Of a stretch of 64,000 nt of DNA, positions 16,741-25,357 are shown in pieces. Position numbers and translations under genes: made by a program. The notes under the pieces were generated by a model that saw only the letters and a list, made by a program, of their open reading frames with translations, ran no database searches and was not told the origin of the DNA. How positions within the stretch are numbered: the stretch's first letter is position 1; each line of letters starts with the position of its first letter. Origin of the DNA: Actinoplanes missouriensis 431 (GTDB taxonomy: Bacteria > Actinomycetota > Actinomycetes > Mycobacteriales > Micromonosporaceae); the NCBI RefSeq assembly GCF_000284295.1, contig NC_017093.1, forward strand, positions 3,100,001-3,164,000, written 5' to 3'.

Positions 16741-17826
16741 GTGCCCGTCATCACCCACGCCGAGGCGTACCTGGTCGATCTTGAGGTGGAGACCGTGCGC
16801 ACCGACGCTCTCCAGACCTTCGTCAAGCAGGAAACGATCTTCGTACGGATCAGCACCGACGACGGCGGTGAGGGGCTCGGGTACGGCTACACGATCGGCA
16901 CCGGTGGCACCGCCGTGCTCGCCCTGCTCCGCGACAACCTGCTGGCCCGGCTGACAGGGCAGGACCCGCGGCGGGTCGAGGCGATCTGGCGTGACCTGTT
17001 CCTGACCACGAAGGCCACCACCGTCGGCGTGATCACCTCGCTGGCCCTCGCCGCGATCGACACCGCCCTCTGGGACTGGCGCTGCCGTGACGCCGGCCAA
17101 CCGCTGTGGGTGCTCGCCGGCGGCGCGAAGGACCGGATCCCGCTCTACGACACCGAGGGCGGCTGGTTGCATTTGTCCACCGAGGACCTGGTGGCCGGCG
17201 CGCTCACCAGCCAGGCCGTCGGCTGGCCCGGCATCAAGATGAAGGTGGGCCGCTCCCCGGCGCAGGACGCCGAACGGCTCGGCGCGGTGCGCGCCGCGGT
17301 CGGGCCGGACTTCGACGTCATGCTCGACGCCAACCAGTCGCTGACCGCCGCGGACGCGATCCGCCGGGCCCGGTTGCTGGAGCCCTACGACCCGTACTGG
17401 TTCGAGGAGCCGCTGCCGGCCGAGGACGTGGCGGGGCACGAACGCCTCGCGCAGGCGACGTCGATTCCGGTCGCGGTCGGCGAGTCGATGTACGCGCCGG
17501 GCCAGTTCGCCGAGTACCTGCGGCGCGGCGCGGCCGGGGTGATCCAGGTGGACGTGGCCCGGATCGGCGGCATCACGCCGTGGCTCAAGGTCGCCCACCT
17601 GGCCGAGGCGGCGAACGTGCCGGTCTGCCCGCACTTCCTGATGGAACTGCACGTCAGCCTTTGTTGCGCGGTCCCGAACAGCCGCTATCTCGAGCACATC
17701 CCGCAGCTGCGCGCGATCACCCGCAGCGACATCGCGATCGTCGGCGGCCACGCCCTCGCCCCGGCGACACCCGGTCTCGGGATCGACTGGGACCATGACG
17801 CCATCGACGACCGGAGGATCGCGTGA
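16741..17826 (+). CDS. Mandelate racemase/muconate lactonizing enzyme family protein (enolase superfamily)
   Basis: The 361-residue protein shows the N-terminal capping domain and the C-terminal barrel with IKMKVGR (KxK base), MLDANQSL and WFEEPLP metal ligands, VAVGESMY and the late HFLMELH. These residues fit an acid-sugar dehydratase or racemase. It starts the operon behind GGGAGG with a GTG and is distinct from the fuconate dehydratase four genes later. It may handle a second sugar acid or an epimer. The substrate is unknown. Its stop overlaps the next start. Confidence 0.88.
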   Translation: MPVITHAEAYLVDLEVETVRTDALQTFVKQETIFVRISTDDGGEGLGYGYTIGTGGTAVLALLRDNLLARLTGQDPRRVEAIWRDLFLTTKATTVGVITSLALAAIDTALWDWRCRDAGQPLWVLAGGAKDRIPLYDTEGGWLHLSTEDLVAGALTSQAVGWPGIKMKVGRSPAQDAERLGAVRAAVGPDFDVMLDANQSLTAADAIRRARLLEPYDPYWFEEPLPAEDVAGHERLAQATSIPVAVGESMYAPGQFAEYLRRGAAGVIQVDVARIGGITPWLKVAHLAEAANVPVCPHFLMELHVSLCCAVPNSRYLEHIPQLRAITRSDIAIVGGHALAPATPGLGIDWDHDAIDDRRIA

Positions 17827-18776
17827 ATCCGACGGAGAAGGTCAAAATCGGTCAGGGGTACGTCACCCGGCTCGGACTCGGACTGGCGCCGCTGGGTGGA
17901 CTGTTCGAACCGGTCGGTGACGATCAGGCCCGGCGGACCGTGGACCGGGCGTGGGAGCTGGGACTGCGCTTCTTCGACGTGGCGCCGCTCTACGGCAACG
18001 GGCTGGCCGAGCGCAGGGGCGGCGCGGCGCTGGCGGACCGGCCGCGTGACGCGTTCACGCTCTCCACCAAGGTGGGCCGGCTGCTGCGCCGGGGCGGCAC
18101 GGACGTCCAGGACATCTGGGCCGAGTCGAGCGACCTCACCCCGGTCTTCGACTTCAGCAGTGACGGCGTGCGCCGATCGTACGCGGAAAGCCTGTCCCGC
18201 CTGCGGACCGACCGCGTCGACATCCTGCACCTGCACGACCCGGACGACCATCTCGACCAGGCCGTCGCGGAGGCGCTGCCGGCCCTCGCCGAGCTGCGCG
18301 ACCAGGGCCGGATCGGCGCGGTGTCGGCCGGGATGAACCAGGCCGAGGCGCTGGTCCGGCTGGTCCGCACCGGGTTGCTGGACGCGGTGCTGCTGGCCGG
18401 CCGGTACACGCTGCTTGACCAGTCCGGCGCGGCCGAGCTGCTGCCGCTCTGCGCCGAGCGGGGGGTCGCGGTGATCGCCGCCGGGGTGTTCAACTCCGGG
18501 CTGCTCGCCGATCCCCGTCCGGGTGCCCGCTACGACTACCTGCCGGCCGACGCCGCGCTGGTCGGGCGCGCGCTCGCCATCCAGGCCGTGTGCGAACGTC
18601 ACGAGGTGCCGCTGCGCGCTGCCGCGATCCAGTTTCCGGCGGCACATCCCACGGTGACGAGCGTGCTCGTCGGCGCCCGCAACCCCGGCGAGATCGAGGA
18701 CGCGGTACGGATGGCAGCCGTGCCGATCCCCGCCGAACTGTGGAGTGATCTCCGCCGGGAAGGGCTGATCGAGTGA
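17823..18776 (+). CDS. Aldo/keto reductase, probable L-fucose dehydrogenase
   Basis: This 317-residue AKR has the catalytic tetrad in place: Asp and Tyr in FFDVAPLYGNG, Lys in STKVGRL and His in ILHLHDPDD. It matches the D-threo-aldose/L-fucose dehydrogenase branch, which oxidises L-fucose to L-fuconolactone with NAD(P)+. The assignment rests on the family plus the neighbouring lactonase, dehydratase and hydrolase. GTG start, overlapping the preceding stop. Confidence 0.82.
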   Translation: MNPTEKVKIGQGYVTRLGLGLAPLGGLFEPVGDDQARRTVDRAWELGLRFFDVAPLYGNGLAERRGGAALADRPRDAFTLSTKVGRLLRRGGTDVQDIWAESSDLTPVFDFSSDGVRRSYAESLSRLRTDRVDILHLHDPDDHLDQAVAEALPALAELRDQGRIGAVSAGMNQAEALVRLVRTGLLDAVLLAGRYTLLDQSGAAELLPLCAERGVAVIAAGVFNSGLLADPRPGARYDYLPADAALVGRALAIQAVCERHEVPLRAAAIQFPAAHPTVTSVLVGARNPGEIEDAVRMAAVPIPAELWSDLRREGLIE

Positions 18777-19600
18777 TCATCGACGCGCACCATCACCTGT
18801 GGACCGCCGACTACCCGTGGTTGCGGGATCCCTCGCTGGAGCGGATCCGCCGCGATTACACGGTCACTGACCTGCGCGCCGTCATTCGGGGTACGGGCGT
18901 CGACCGTACCGTGCTGATCGAAGCCGGACGGTGCGACGCTGCCGAGACCACCGCGTTTCTGCGCCTCGCGCAGCAGACGCCGGAGATCGCCGGCGTCGTC
19001 GGCTGGGCTGGCCTGACCGATCCGGATCTCGCCGCCACCATCGAGCGGCATCGTGGGAGTCCCAGCGGGCACCTGCTCGTGGGCATCCGCGACCAGGTTC
19101 AGGCCGAAGCCGACGATCACCTGGACCGGCCCGACGTGCGCGCCGGACTCTCCACGATCGCGGCCGCCGGACTGGTCAACGAGCTCGTGGTGCGCACCGC
19201 GCAGCTGCCGTCGGTGGCCCGGGCCGCCGTGGCGCTGCCGGAGTCCACGTTCGTCCTCGACCACCTCGGCAAGCCGGCGATCGCTGCGGCCGGACTCGCC
19301 GCGTGGCGGGAACTGATCACCCCGGTCGCCGCCCTCCCGAACGTCGTGGCCAAGCTGTCCGGCCTGGTCACCGAGGCGGGCTGGACCTCCTGGACACGCG
19401 GCGACCTGCGGCCGTACGTCGAGACCGCGGTCGAGCTGTTCGGCACGAGCCGGCTGATGTTCGGCTCGGACTGGCCCGTGCTCGAGGTCGCGGCCACCTA
19501 CACCCAGGTCAAGGATGCCCTGGCCGACCTGCTCGGCGGCCTGCCCGCGGACGTCTTCGGCGGCACCGCCATCGACACCTACCACTTGGAGTTGACGTGA
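18773..19600 (+). CDS. Amidohydrolase family, probable L-fuconolactonase
   Basis: The 275-residue metal-dependent hydrolase of the amidohydrolase-2 (COG3618) group shows IIDAHHHLWT at the N-terminus, DHLGKP in the middle and MFGSDWPV near the end. Members of this group open sugar lactones such as L-fucono-1,5-lactone. It is translationally coupled on both sides (GTG start in the previous stop, stop overlapping the next start), so it should work on the product of the aldo/keto reductase. Confidence 0.85.
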   Translation: MIIDAHHHLWTADYPWLRDPSLERIRRDYTVTDLRAVIRGTGVDRTVLIEAGRCDAAETTAFLRLAQQTPEIAGVVGWAGLTDPDLAATIERHRGSPSGHLLVGIRDQVQAEADDHLDRPDVRAGLSTIAAAGLVNELVVRTAQLPSVARAAVALPESTFVLDHLGKPAIAAAGLAAWRELITPVAALPNVVAKLSGLVTEAGWTSWTRGDLRPYVETAVELFGTSRLMFGSDWPVLEVAATYTQVKDALADLLGGLPADVFGGTAIDTYHLELT

Positions 19601-20424
19601 GGTATCTGCGAGTCGGACCGGCCGGCCAGGAGCGCCCGGTCGCCGGGAGCGGCGGCCGGTTCTACGACCTGTCCGCGGTGACGGCCGACATCACCGGCGC
19701 GTTCCTGGCCGCGGGCGGCATCACCACCGTCGACGGGCTGCCCGAAATCGACATCAGCGGCGAGCGCCTCGGCGCCCCGATCGCCCGGCCCGGGGTGGTG
19801 CTCTGCGTCGGACAGAACTACGCCGCGCACGCCGCCGAGTCCGGCGCCGAACCGCCGCGGGTGCCGATCATGTTCTACAAGGCGCCCAACACGGTCGTCG
19901 GCCCGCAGGACGACATCCTCATCCCGCGCGGATCCCGGCGTACCGACTGGGAGGTCGAGCTGGGCGTCGTGATCGGGCGTACCGCGCGCTACCTGGACTC
20001 GCCCGCGGACGCCGCAGGGCACGTCGCCGGTTACGTGCTCTCCAACGACGTGTCCGAACGTGATTACCAGCTCGACCAGTCCGGCGGGCAGTGGTCCAAG
20101 GGCAAGTCCTGCGAGACGTTCAACCCGCTCGGCCCGTGGCTCGTCACGCCGGACGAGGCGCCCGGTCCGTTGCGTCTGCGCAGCTGGGTCAACGGCGAGC
20201 CCCGCCAGGACTCCACCACCGCCGACATGATCTTCGGCGTCGACCACCTGATCTGGCACCTGTCGCAGTACACCGTGCTGGAGCCCGGCGACCTGATCAA
20301 TACCGGAACACCGCAGGGGGTGGCGCTCTCCGGCCGCTTCCCCTACCTCACCGGCGGTGACGTGGTCGAGATCGAGATCGACGGGCTCGGGCGCCAGCGC
20401 AGCGTCCTGCGGGATGCCTCATGA
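19597..20424 (+). CDS. Fumarylacetoacetate hydrolase family, probable 2,4-diketo-3-deoxy-L-fuconate hydrolase
   Basis: This 275-residue FAH-fold enzyme has [21 protein letters not shown], the metal-binding Glu residues in [20 protein letters not shown] and NTGTPQGV. In the non-phosphorylated L-fucose route such enzymes split 2,4-diketo-3-deoxy-L-fuconate to pyruvate and lactate. Location in an otherwise complete fucose operon supports that role. A GTG start overlaps the upstream stop, and the stop overlaps the fuconate dehydratase start. Confidence 0.86.
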   Translation: MRYLRVGPAGQERPVAGSGGRFYDLSAVTADITGAFLAAGGITTVDGLPEIDISGERLGAPIARPGVVLCVGQNYAAHAAESGAEPPRVPIMFYKAPNTVVGPQDDILIPRGSRRTDWEVELGVVIGRTARYLDSPADAAGHVAGYVLSNDVSERDYQLDQSGGQWSKGKSCETFNPLGPWLVTPDEAPGPLRLRSWVNGEPRQDSTTADMIFGVDHLIWHLSQYTVLEPGDLINTGTPQGVALSGRFPYLTGGDVVEIEIDGLGRQRSVLRDAS

Positions 20425-21704
20425 AGATCGTTTCCCTGGGTACGCACGACGTCCGGTTCCCGACCTCCCGTGAACTCGACGGCTCGGACGCGATGAACCC
20501 CGACCCCGACTACTCGGCCGCCTACGTGGTGCTGCGCGCCGACAACGGGCTGGAGGGACACGGGTTCACGTTCACGATCGGGCGCGGCAACGAGGTCTGC
20601 CGTGCCGCGATCGACGCGCTCGCCCCGTTCGTGCTGGACCAGCCGGTCGACGACCTCGGCGAGTTCGCCCGGCGGCTCACCCACGACTCGCAGATCCGCT
20701 GGCTCGGCCCCGAGAAAGGCGTCGTCCACCTGGCCGCCGCCGCCCTGATCAACGCCGCCTGGGACCTCGCCGCCAAAGCCGCCGGCAAACCGGTCTGGCG
20801 GCTGCTCGCCGACATGACCCCGGAACAGATCGTCGACCTGGTCGACTGGCGGTACCTGAGCGACGCGCTCACCCCGGCCGAGGCGATCGACCTGCTGGAG
20901 GCGGTTCGTCCGGGGCGTGACGAGCGGATCGCGTATCTGGAGACCCATGGCTATCCGGCGTACACCACCTCGCCGGGCTGGCTCGGCTACAGCGACGACA
21001 AGCTGGTGCGGCTCGCCGCTGAGGCGGTCGCCGACGGATACCGGCTGATCAAGCTCAAGGTCGGCGACGACCTGGACGACGACATCCGGCGGATGCGGCT
21101 CGCCCGCGACACGGTCGGCGACGGCGTCCGGATCGCCGTCGACGCCAACCAGCGCTGGGACGTCGGGCAGGCCGTCGAGTGGATGACCGCGCTCGCGCCC
21201 TATCAGCCGTGGTGGATCGAGGAGCCGACCAGCCCGGACGACATCCTCGGGCACGCGGCGATCCGGCAGCGGCTGCGACCCGCCGGCATCCGGGTGGCGA
21301 CCGGCGAACACGTACAGAATCGGATTGTCTTCAAGCAGTTGCTGCAGGCCGACGCGGTGGACGTGGTGCAGATCGACGCCTGCCGCGTCGCCGGGGTCAA
21401 CGAGAACGTGGCGATCCTGCTGCTGGCCGCGAAATTCGGCCGCCCGGTCTGCCCGCACGCCGGTGGGGTGGGGCTGTGCGAGTTGGTCCAGCACCTGTCG
21501 ATCTTCGACTTCGTGGCGGTGTCGGGGTCGCTGGGGGACCGCGCCATCGAGTACGTCGATCATCTGCACGAACACTTCATCGATCCGGTGGTGATCCGCG
21601 ACGGCGCCTACCGGGTGCCCGCGGCGCCGGGGTTCTCCGCCGAGATGCGTCCCGAGACGCTGCAGCGCTTCGCTTATCCCGACGGCCCGGCATGGGCCTT
21701 GTGA
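20421..21704 (+). CDS. L-fuconate dehydratase
   Basis: The 427-residue enolase-superfamily enzyme begins with the signature [20 protein letters not shown] of L-fuconate dehydratases. It carries LIKLKVGDD (base Lys), [18 protein letters not shown] and GEHVQNR metal and catalytic residues, and CPHAGGVGL (His). It converts L-fuconate to 2-keto-3-deoxy-L-fuconate. Length and motif order are typical. ATGA overlap with the upstream gene. Confidence 0.93.
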   Translation: MKIVSLGTHDVRFPTSRELDGSDAMNPDPDYSAAYVVLRADNGLEGHGFTFTIGRGNEVCRAAIDALAPFVLDQPVDDLGEFARRLTHDSQIRWLGPEKGVVHLAAAALINAAWDLAAKAAGKPVWRLLADMTPEQIVDLVDWRYLSDALTPAEAIDLLEAVRPGRDERIAYLETHGYPAYTTSPGWLGYSDDKLVRLAAEAVADGYRLIKLKVGDDLDDDIRRMRLARDTVGDGVRIAVDANQRWDVGQAVEWMTALAPYQPWWIEEPTSPDDILGHAAIRQRLRPAGIRVATGEHVQNRIVFKQLLQADAVDVVQIDACRVAGVNENVAILLLAAKFGRPVCPHAGGVGLCELVQHLSIFDFVAVSGSLGDRAIEYVDHLHEHFIDPVVIRDGAYRVPAAPGFSAEMRPETLQRFAYPDGPAWAL

Positions 21705-21716
21705 GAAGGGCCGATC

Positions 21717-22469
21717 ATGGACTCGTTCACTGACCTCGTCGCCGTGGTGACCGGAGGCGGTTCCGGAATCGGGGCGGCCGTCACGGCCGAATTACGGGAG
21801 CGCGGGGTACGGGTAGGTGTGCTCGACCTGAACCCGGGGGAGCCGGCCCCCGGCGTGCTGCCGGTGGTCGCCGACGTCGCCGACCGGGTGTCGCTGACGT
21901 CAGCCATGGCGGCCGTGGCGGAGGAGTTCGGCGGCGTCGACATCCTGGTCAACAACGCCGGGATCAGCGCCGTCGGCGGGATCGACGCCAACGACGACGA
22001 GGAATGGCACCGGGTGCTCGACATCAACGTGGTCGGGATCGCCCGGGCCACCAGCGCCGCCCTGCCCTACCTGCGCCGCAGCCGGGCCGCCGCGATCGTC
22101 AACGTGTCGTCGATCGCGGCCGGGGCGGGGCTGGTGCAGCGGGCGCTGTATTCCGCGTCGAAGGGTGCGGTGCATGCGCTGACGCTCTCCACCGCCGCTG
22201 ATCTGGTCACCGACGGCATCCGGGTGAACTGTGTGGCTCCGGGGACGGTGGACACGCCGTGGGTGGCTCGGCTGCTCGCCCGCGCGGATGATCCGGTGGG
22301 GGAGCGGGAGCGGTTGGAGGCGCGCCAGCCGACGGGTCGGCTGGTGACGGCGCAGGAGGTGGCGGGGGCCGTGGCTTATCTGGCGTCGCCGGCGTCGGGC
22401 GCCACCACGGGCACGTCCCTGGCCGTCGACGGCGGGATGGCGGGGCTGCGGTTGCCGGCGCGCAGCTGA
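21717..22469 (+). CDS. SDR family oxidoreductase, probable 2-keto-3-deoxy-L-fuconate dehydrogenase
   Basis: This 250-residue classical SDR has TGGGSGIGAAV, NNAGIS, the catalytic Ser in NVSSIAAGAG and YSASKGAV (Tyr and Lys). In the oxidative fucose route an SDR oxidises C4 of 2-keto-3-deoxy-L-fuconate before cleavage. The gene is last in the operon, 12 bases after the dehydratase, with GAGAAGG as ribosome site. Strong hairpin terminator follows. Confidence 0.85.
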   Translation: MDSFTDLVAVVTGGGSGIGAAVTAELRERGVRVGVLDLNPGEPAPGVLPVVADVADRVSLTSAMAAVAEEFGGVDILVNNAGISAVGGIDANDDEEWHRVLDINVVGIARATSAALPYLRRSRAAAIVNVSSIAAGAGLVQRALYSASKGAVHALTLSTAADLVTDGIRVNCVAPGTVDTPWVARLLARADDPVGERERLEARQPTGRLVTAQEVAGAVAYLASPASGATTGTSLAVDGGMAGLRLPARS

Positions 22470-22499
22470 CCGGCCGGTGACCCGCGGTGCCGGTGCGGC

Positions 22500-22542
22500 T
22501 CGCCGTCCACGACTCCGCGCAGCGCGGAGTCGTGGACGGCGA
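22500..22542. terminator. Bidirectional hairpin terminator
   Basis: A perfect 20-bp stem with a CAG loop lies between the convergent fucose operon and the alpha/beta hydrolase gene. There is no clear U tract on either side, as is common for high-GC actinomycete terminators. Confidence 0.75.
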
Positions 22543-22563
22543 CGATGGTCCCGGCCGCCCCTG

Positions 22564-23253
22564 TCACCCGGCGCTACCGGCGGCGGCCTTGACGATGACG
22601 TCGGCGACCACGCCGGCCTGAGTGAGGAACAGGGCGTGGCTGGCCGGCACGTTGGTGACATCCGCGCCGATCCGCTTCGCCATGTGCTGCAGCATCGCCT
22701 GGTCGAAGGCCCTGTCGTCGGTCGCGATGACGGCCCAGCTGGGCTTGTCGCGCCAGGCGGCGTTCTTCACCGGCGTCGCGAACACCTCCATGTTGATCGG
22801 CACCTGGGAGTCACGCAGGAACGCGGCATCCGCGTCGCTGGTGTCGGCCGCGAAGCCGGCCTTGAACTTGTCGCGGTTGATGAAGCCGAAACCGTCCTCG
22901 GCGACGTCGATGACAAAGTCGGGCGTGGCGGCGAACCCCTCGTACTGCTGGGCGGTGGTCTCGCCGGCGTCGGGCGCGAGCGCGGAGACGTAGACCAGGC
23001 CGGCGACCTTTGGGTGGACGCCCGCCTCGGTGATGACCGTGCCGCCCCAGGAGTGTCCGACCAGGATCGCCGGACCGTCCTGCTGGTCGAGCACGCGGGT
23101 GGTCGCCGCGACATCGGCCTCCAGCGAGGTGAGCGGGTTCTGCACGACCGTGACGCGGAAGCCCTGGGTGGTCAGGGCGTCGTGGACACCGCGCCAGCCG
23201 GAGCCGTCGGCGAACGCACCGTGGACCAGGACGACGTTCTTGATGGTGCTCAT
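22564..23253 (-). CDS. Alpha/beta fold hydrolase
   Basis: The 229-residue hydrolase shows VLVHGAFADGSGW (oxyanion region), the nucleophile elbow GHSWGG and a late His in PASHALFLTQ. It has no signal peptide. It belongs to the small EstC/PIR7-like esterase group often seen in actinomycetes, with unknown substrate. AAGGGA precedes the ATG at 23253. A perfect GntR-type palindrome lies 35 bases upstream, matching one at the start of the GntR gene behind it. Confidence 0.88.
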   Translation of the reverse strand: MSTIKNVVLVHGAFADGSGWRGVHDALTTQGFRVTVVQNPLTSLEADVAATTRVLDQQDGPAILVGHSWGGTVITEAGVHPKVAGLVYVSALAPDAGETTAQQYEGFAATPDFVIDVAEDGFGFINRDKFKAGFAADTSDADAAFLRDSQVPINMEVFATPVKNAAWRDKPSWAVIATDDRAFDQAMLQHMAKRIGADVTNVPASHALFLTQAGVVADVIVKAAAGSAG

Positions 23254-23287
23254 GGCACTTCCCTTCGTCGTACTGCTGTCTTCTGCA

Positions 23288-23301
23288 TGCAATATATTGC
23301 A
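23288..23301. promoter_or_regulatory. GntR-type operator upstream of the hydrolase
   Basis: TGCAATATATTGCA is a perfect 14-bp palindrome, strikingly AT-rich for this genome. A close variant lies over the start codon of the GntR gene at 24064-24077. The pair suggests that this regulator controls both the hydrolase and itself. Confidence 0.7.
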
Positions 23302-23321
23302 CATTGGAGCGTGGCGGCAAG

Positions 23322-23360
23322 ACGCGTATCGCCCCGGTCGACGACCGGGGCGATACGCGT
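23322..23360. terminator. Hairpin terminator after the GntR gene
   Basis: A perfect 19-bp inverted repeat (ACGCGTATCGCC outward arm) separated by one base lies 24 bases beyond the stop of the GntR gene and upstream of the hydrolase operator. It should separate the two minus-strand transcripts. Confidence 0.65.
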
Positions 23361-23383
23361 TCTTCGATGTCGGGGAAGTCCCG

Positions 23384-24064
23384 CTAGGTTCCGAGGGCTT
23401 CGTCCGGGAGCCCGAAGTCGGCGCCCGGGTCGAGGCTCAACCAGTTGTCCCGGGCGGCAGTGGCGGCACTCTCGGCGTCGCCCGCCTCGCACAGATCGAT
23501 GATCCGGTCGTGCAGCGCCACCGAGCCACGGCCACTCACCGACGCGAAACGCAGCCGCTCCAGCCGCCGCAGCACCGGCGTGAACTGCTCCAGGACCGTG
23601 CACAGGGCCGGATTGCCGGCCGCGGTGACCGCGACACCGTGGAACTCGTCGTCCGACGCGATCGCCGCGTCGACGTCGTCGGCCTCCAGCGCCGCCGCGA
23701 ATCGGGTGTTCGCCGCCCGCATCGCGGTGATCTCCGCGGCGGACAGCCTCGGCACCGCCTCCCGCACCGCCAGCTCGTGCATCGCCGCGGTCACCGTCTG
23801 CGCCGCCCGTGCCGCCTGCACGTCGAGCGGGCTCACCATCGTGTAGCGGCCCGGTTTCGTCAGGACGAGCCCGGCCTCCTCCAGCCGGGTCAGCGCCTCC
23901 CGCACCGGCGTGCGGCTGACGCCCAGCCACTGCGCCAGCTCGGCGTCATTGAGCCGTTCCCCCGGCTGCAGCGTCCCGTCGACGATCGCGTCCCGGATCG
24001 AGCGGTAGGCGTTGTCCCGCAACAGAGCTCGGGAGATCACACCAGTACGCTGCGGAATCGGCAT
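23384..24064 (-). CDS. GntR family (FCD) transcriptional regulator
   Basis: This 226-residue protein has an N-terminal GntR HTH (LQPGERLNDAELAQWLGVSR, then TPVREALTRLEEAGLV, residues about 30-62) and an FCD effector domain with ASDDEFHGVAV and a late HDRIIDLCEAGD. The start at 24064 overlaps an imperfect copy of the palindrome found before the downstream hydrolase gene, which implies autoregulation. Ligand unknown. Confidence 0.9.
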   Translation of the reverse strand: MPIPQRTGVISRALLRDNAYRSIRDAIVDGTLQPGERLNDAELAQWLGVSRTPVREALTRLEEAGLVLTKPGRYTMVSPLDVQAARAAQTVTAAMHELAVREAVPRLSAAEITAMRAANTRFAAALEADDVDAAIASDDEFHGVAVTAAGNPALCTVLEQFTPVLRRLERLRFASVSGRGSVALHDRIIDLCEAGDAESAATAARDNWLSLDPGADFGLPDEALGT

Positions 24065-24077
24065 GCAACATATTTCA
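24064..24077. promoter_or_regulatory. GntR-type operator over the regulator start codon
   Basis: TGCAACATATTTCA differs at two positions from the perfect palindrome at 23288-23301. It begins at the first base of the GntR start codon on the opposite strand, so binding would block transcription or initiation of the regulator itself. Confidence 0.55.
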
Positions 24078-24220
24078 CACCGCATAAAGGATGAGGTCAA
24101 CGAGGCCCACGCCACTCGGGTCGCTCGTCTCGTCCAGCCGGTGACCGGTGTGATCGGTGGCGGCTCGGCAGGCGGCGTGGGTCGTTGCATCACGGTGGCG
24201 CGACGGGGTACATCCGCTGT

Positions 24221-24556
24221 ATGGCTGCGACTCGACTACTCGCGCAGATGACCGTCGCCGACCTTGAGGCCGCCATCCGGTGGTACACGAGACTCTTCGG
24301 CCGCGAACTGGACGCCCGCCCGATGGAGGGCTTGGTCGAATGGCACCTGGCGCCGACCTTCGGTGTGCAGGTGTGGGCGGACGCCGAACGCGCGGGACGC
24401 TCCACGATGGTCATCACCGAGTCCGACCTGGACGCGCTGGCCGACCGGTTGCGGCGTGCCGGCGTCGACCACGGTGGCATTCAGAAGGCGACCTCCTCAC
24501 GCGTGCTCCCGGTGACCGACCCGGACGGGAACAGCATCGTCTTCACGGGGAACTAG
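24221..24556 (+). CDS. VOC family protein
   Basis: This short 111-residue glyoxalase-fold protein has the two betaalphabetabetabeta halves visible as DLEAAIRWYTRLFGRELD and LPVTDPDGNSIVFTGN, where the last motif is a typical metal-site strand. The ATG at 24221 was chosen at the beginning of the conserved fold. No function can be assigned. Confidence 0.8.
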   Translation: MAATRLLAQMTVADLEAAIRWYTRLFGRELDARPMEGLVEWHLAPTFGVQVWADAERAGRSTMVITESDLDALADRLRRAGVDHGGIQKATSSRVLPVTDPDGNSIVFTGN

Positions 24557-24564
24557 CACGGCAG

Positions 24565-24687
24565 TCATCGCAGGAGAAGGTTGAGCAGCACGGTCAGCCC
24601 GATCGACAGCAGGATCGACACTGCGATCATGCCGAGACAACCGAGGGGCCCGCCGAGGACCCGGACTTGTGTGTTTCCGATGCGCAT
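24565..24687 (-). CDS. Small (40-residue) membrane protein
   Basis: The frame runs from ATG at 24687 to TGA at 24565. It encodes MRIGNTQVRVLGGPLGCLG followed by one long hydrophobic helix (MIAVSILLSIGLTVLLNLLL) and an Arg. GGGAC precedes the start. The clean single-helix layout and the good start support a real gene that a minimum-length filter would miss. It may sit in the outward face of a stress or envelope module, but its function is unknown. Confidence 0.7.
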   Translation of the reverse strand: MRIGNTQVRVLGGPLGCLGMIAVSILLSIGLTVLLNLLLR

Positions 24688-24714
24688 GGTTGTCCCACTA
24701 CCCGTTCCGGGCGC

Positions 24715-25218
24715 TCACAAGCCGAGCGGCATCGGCGAGGGCGGCGGCCCGGACGTGAGCAGGGCGGTCAGCGGGGTGGCCAGGTCGCGCGGTGAGAACA
24801 GGTCGGATCCGGTGTAACCGGTGATCTCGGGGAGCCGCCACCAGCGGAACGCGGCGATGAGTTCGGCGGCGAGCTGGGCGTCGGTGAACTCGCCGCGTGG
24901 CGGGAAGTGCGGGGTGCGGACCAGGAAGTAGTCGTTGACGATGCCGTCGCGGCCGGGTGCGATGTGCGGGTCGACGACCACCTGGTGCCAGACGTGCGGC
25001 GGGTCGGCGGTGAGGGTCAGGCCGGTCTCCTCCCGCAGCTCGCGGCGCAGGGCGGAGAACGGGTCCTCGCCTGGTTCCACGCCGCCGCCGGGAGCGGCCC
25101 AGACCACCGTCGACCCCTCCGGGACCACCGGGTGCGGGAACTCGAATCGGCAGAGCAGGACGCGGTCGTCCTCGTCGAGGATGATCGCGCGGACCGAGGT
25201 CCGCAGGTTCAGCGTCAT
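24715..25218 (-). CDS. NUDIX hydrolase
   Basis: The 167-residue protein contains an intact Nudix box starting GGGVEPGEDPF and ending RRELREETGL, with the metal-binding Glu residues. It has a C-terminal WWRLPEI strand common to small Nudix proteins. GGAG lies six bases before the ATG. The substrate cannot be inferred from sequence. It lies downstream of the GH27 terminator and is probably a separate unit. Confidence 0.92.
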   Translation of the reverse strand: MTLNLRTSVRAIILDEDDRVLLCRFEFPHPVVPEGSTVVWAAPGGGVEPGEDPFSALRRELREETGLTLTADPPHVWHQVVVDPHIAPGRDGIVNDYFLVRTPHFPPRGEFTDAQLAAELIAAFRWWRLPEITGYTGSDLFSPRDLATPLTALLTSGPPPSPMPLGL

Positions 25219-25259
25219 GGCAGGCTCCTGATCCGGTACGCGCGGTACCGCGAAACGAC

Positions 25260-25296
25260 GGGCGGGCCGGAGCACACAGTGTGCTCCGGCCCGCCC
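25260..25296. terminator. Hairpin terminator of the GH27 transcript
   Basis: A perfect 17-bp stem with a CAG loop lies 49 bases beyond the stop of the GH27 gene on the minus strand and before the NUDIX start. Confidence 0.75.
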
Positions 25297-25312
25297 TGTG
25301 CGGAGGTCAGCC

Positions 25313-25357
25313 GGTGCGGCTCACGTCAGCGGGTGCGGCTCACGTCAGCGGGTGCGG
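25313..25357. repeat. 19-bp tandem duplication at the GH27 stop codon
   Basis: The unit GGTGCGGCTCACGTCAGCG occurs twice in tandem (25313-25331, 25332-25350) followed by seven bases of a third copy. The gene's stop codon is within the second copy, so the duplication lies at and after the 3' end of the gene. Confidence 0.85.
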
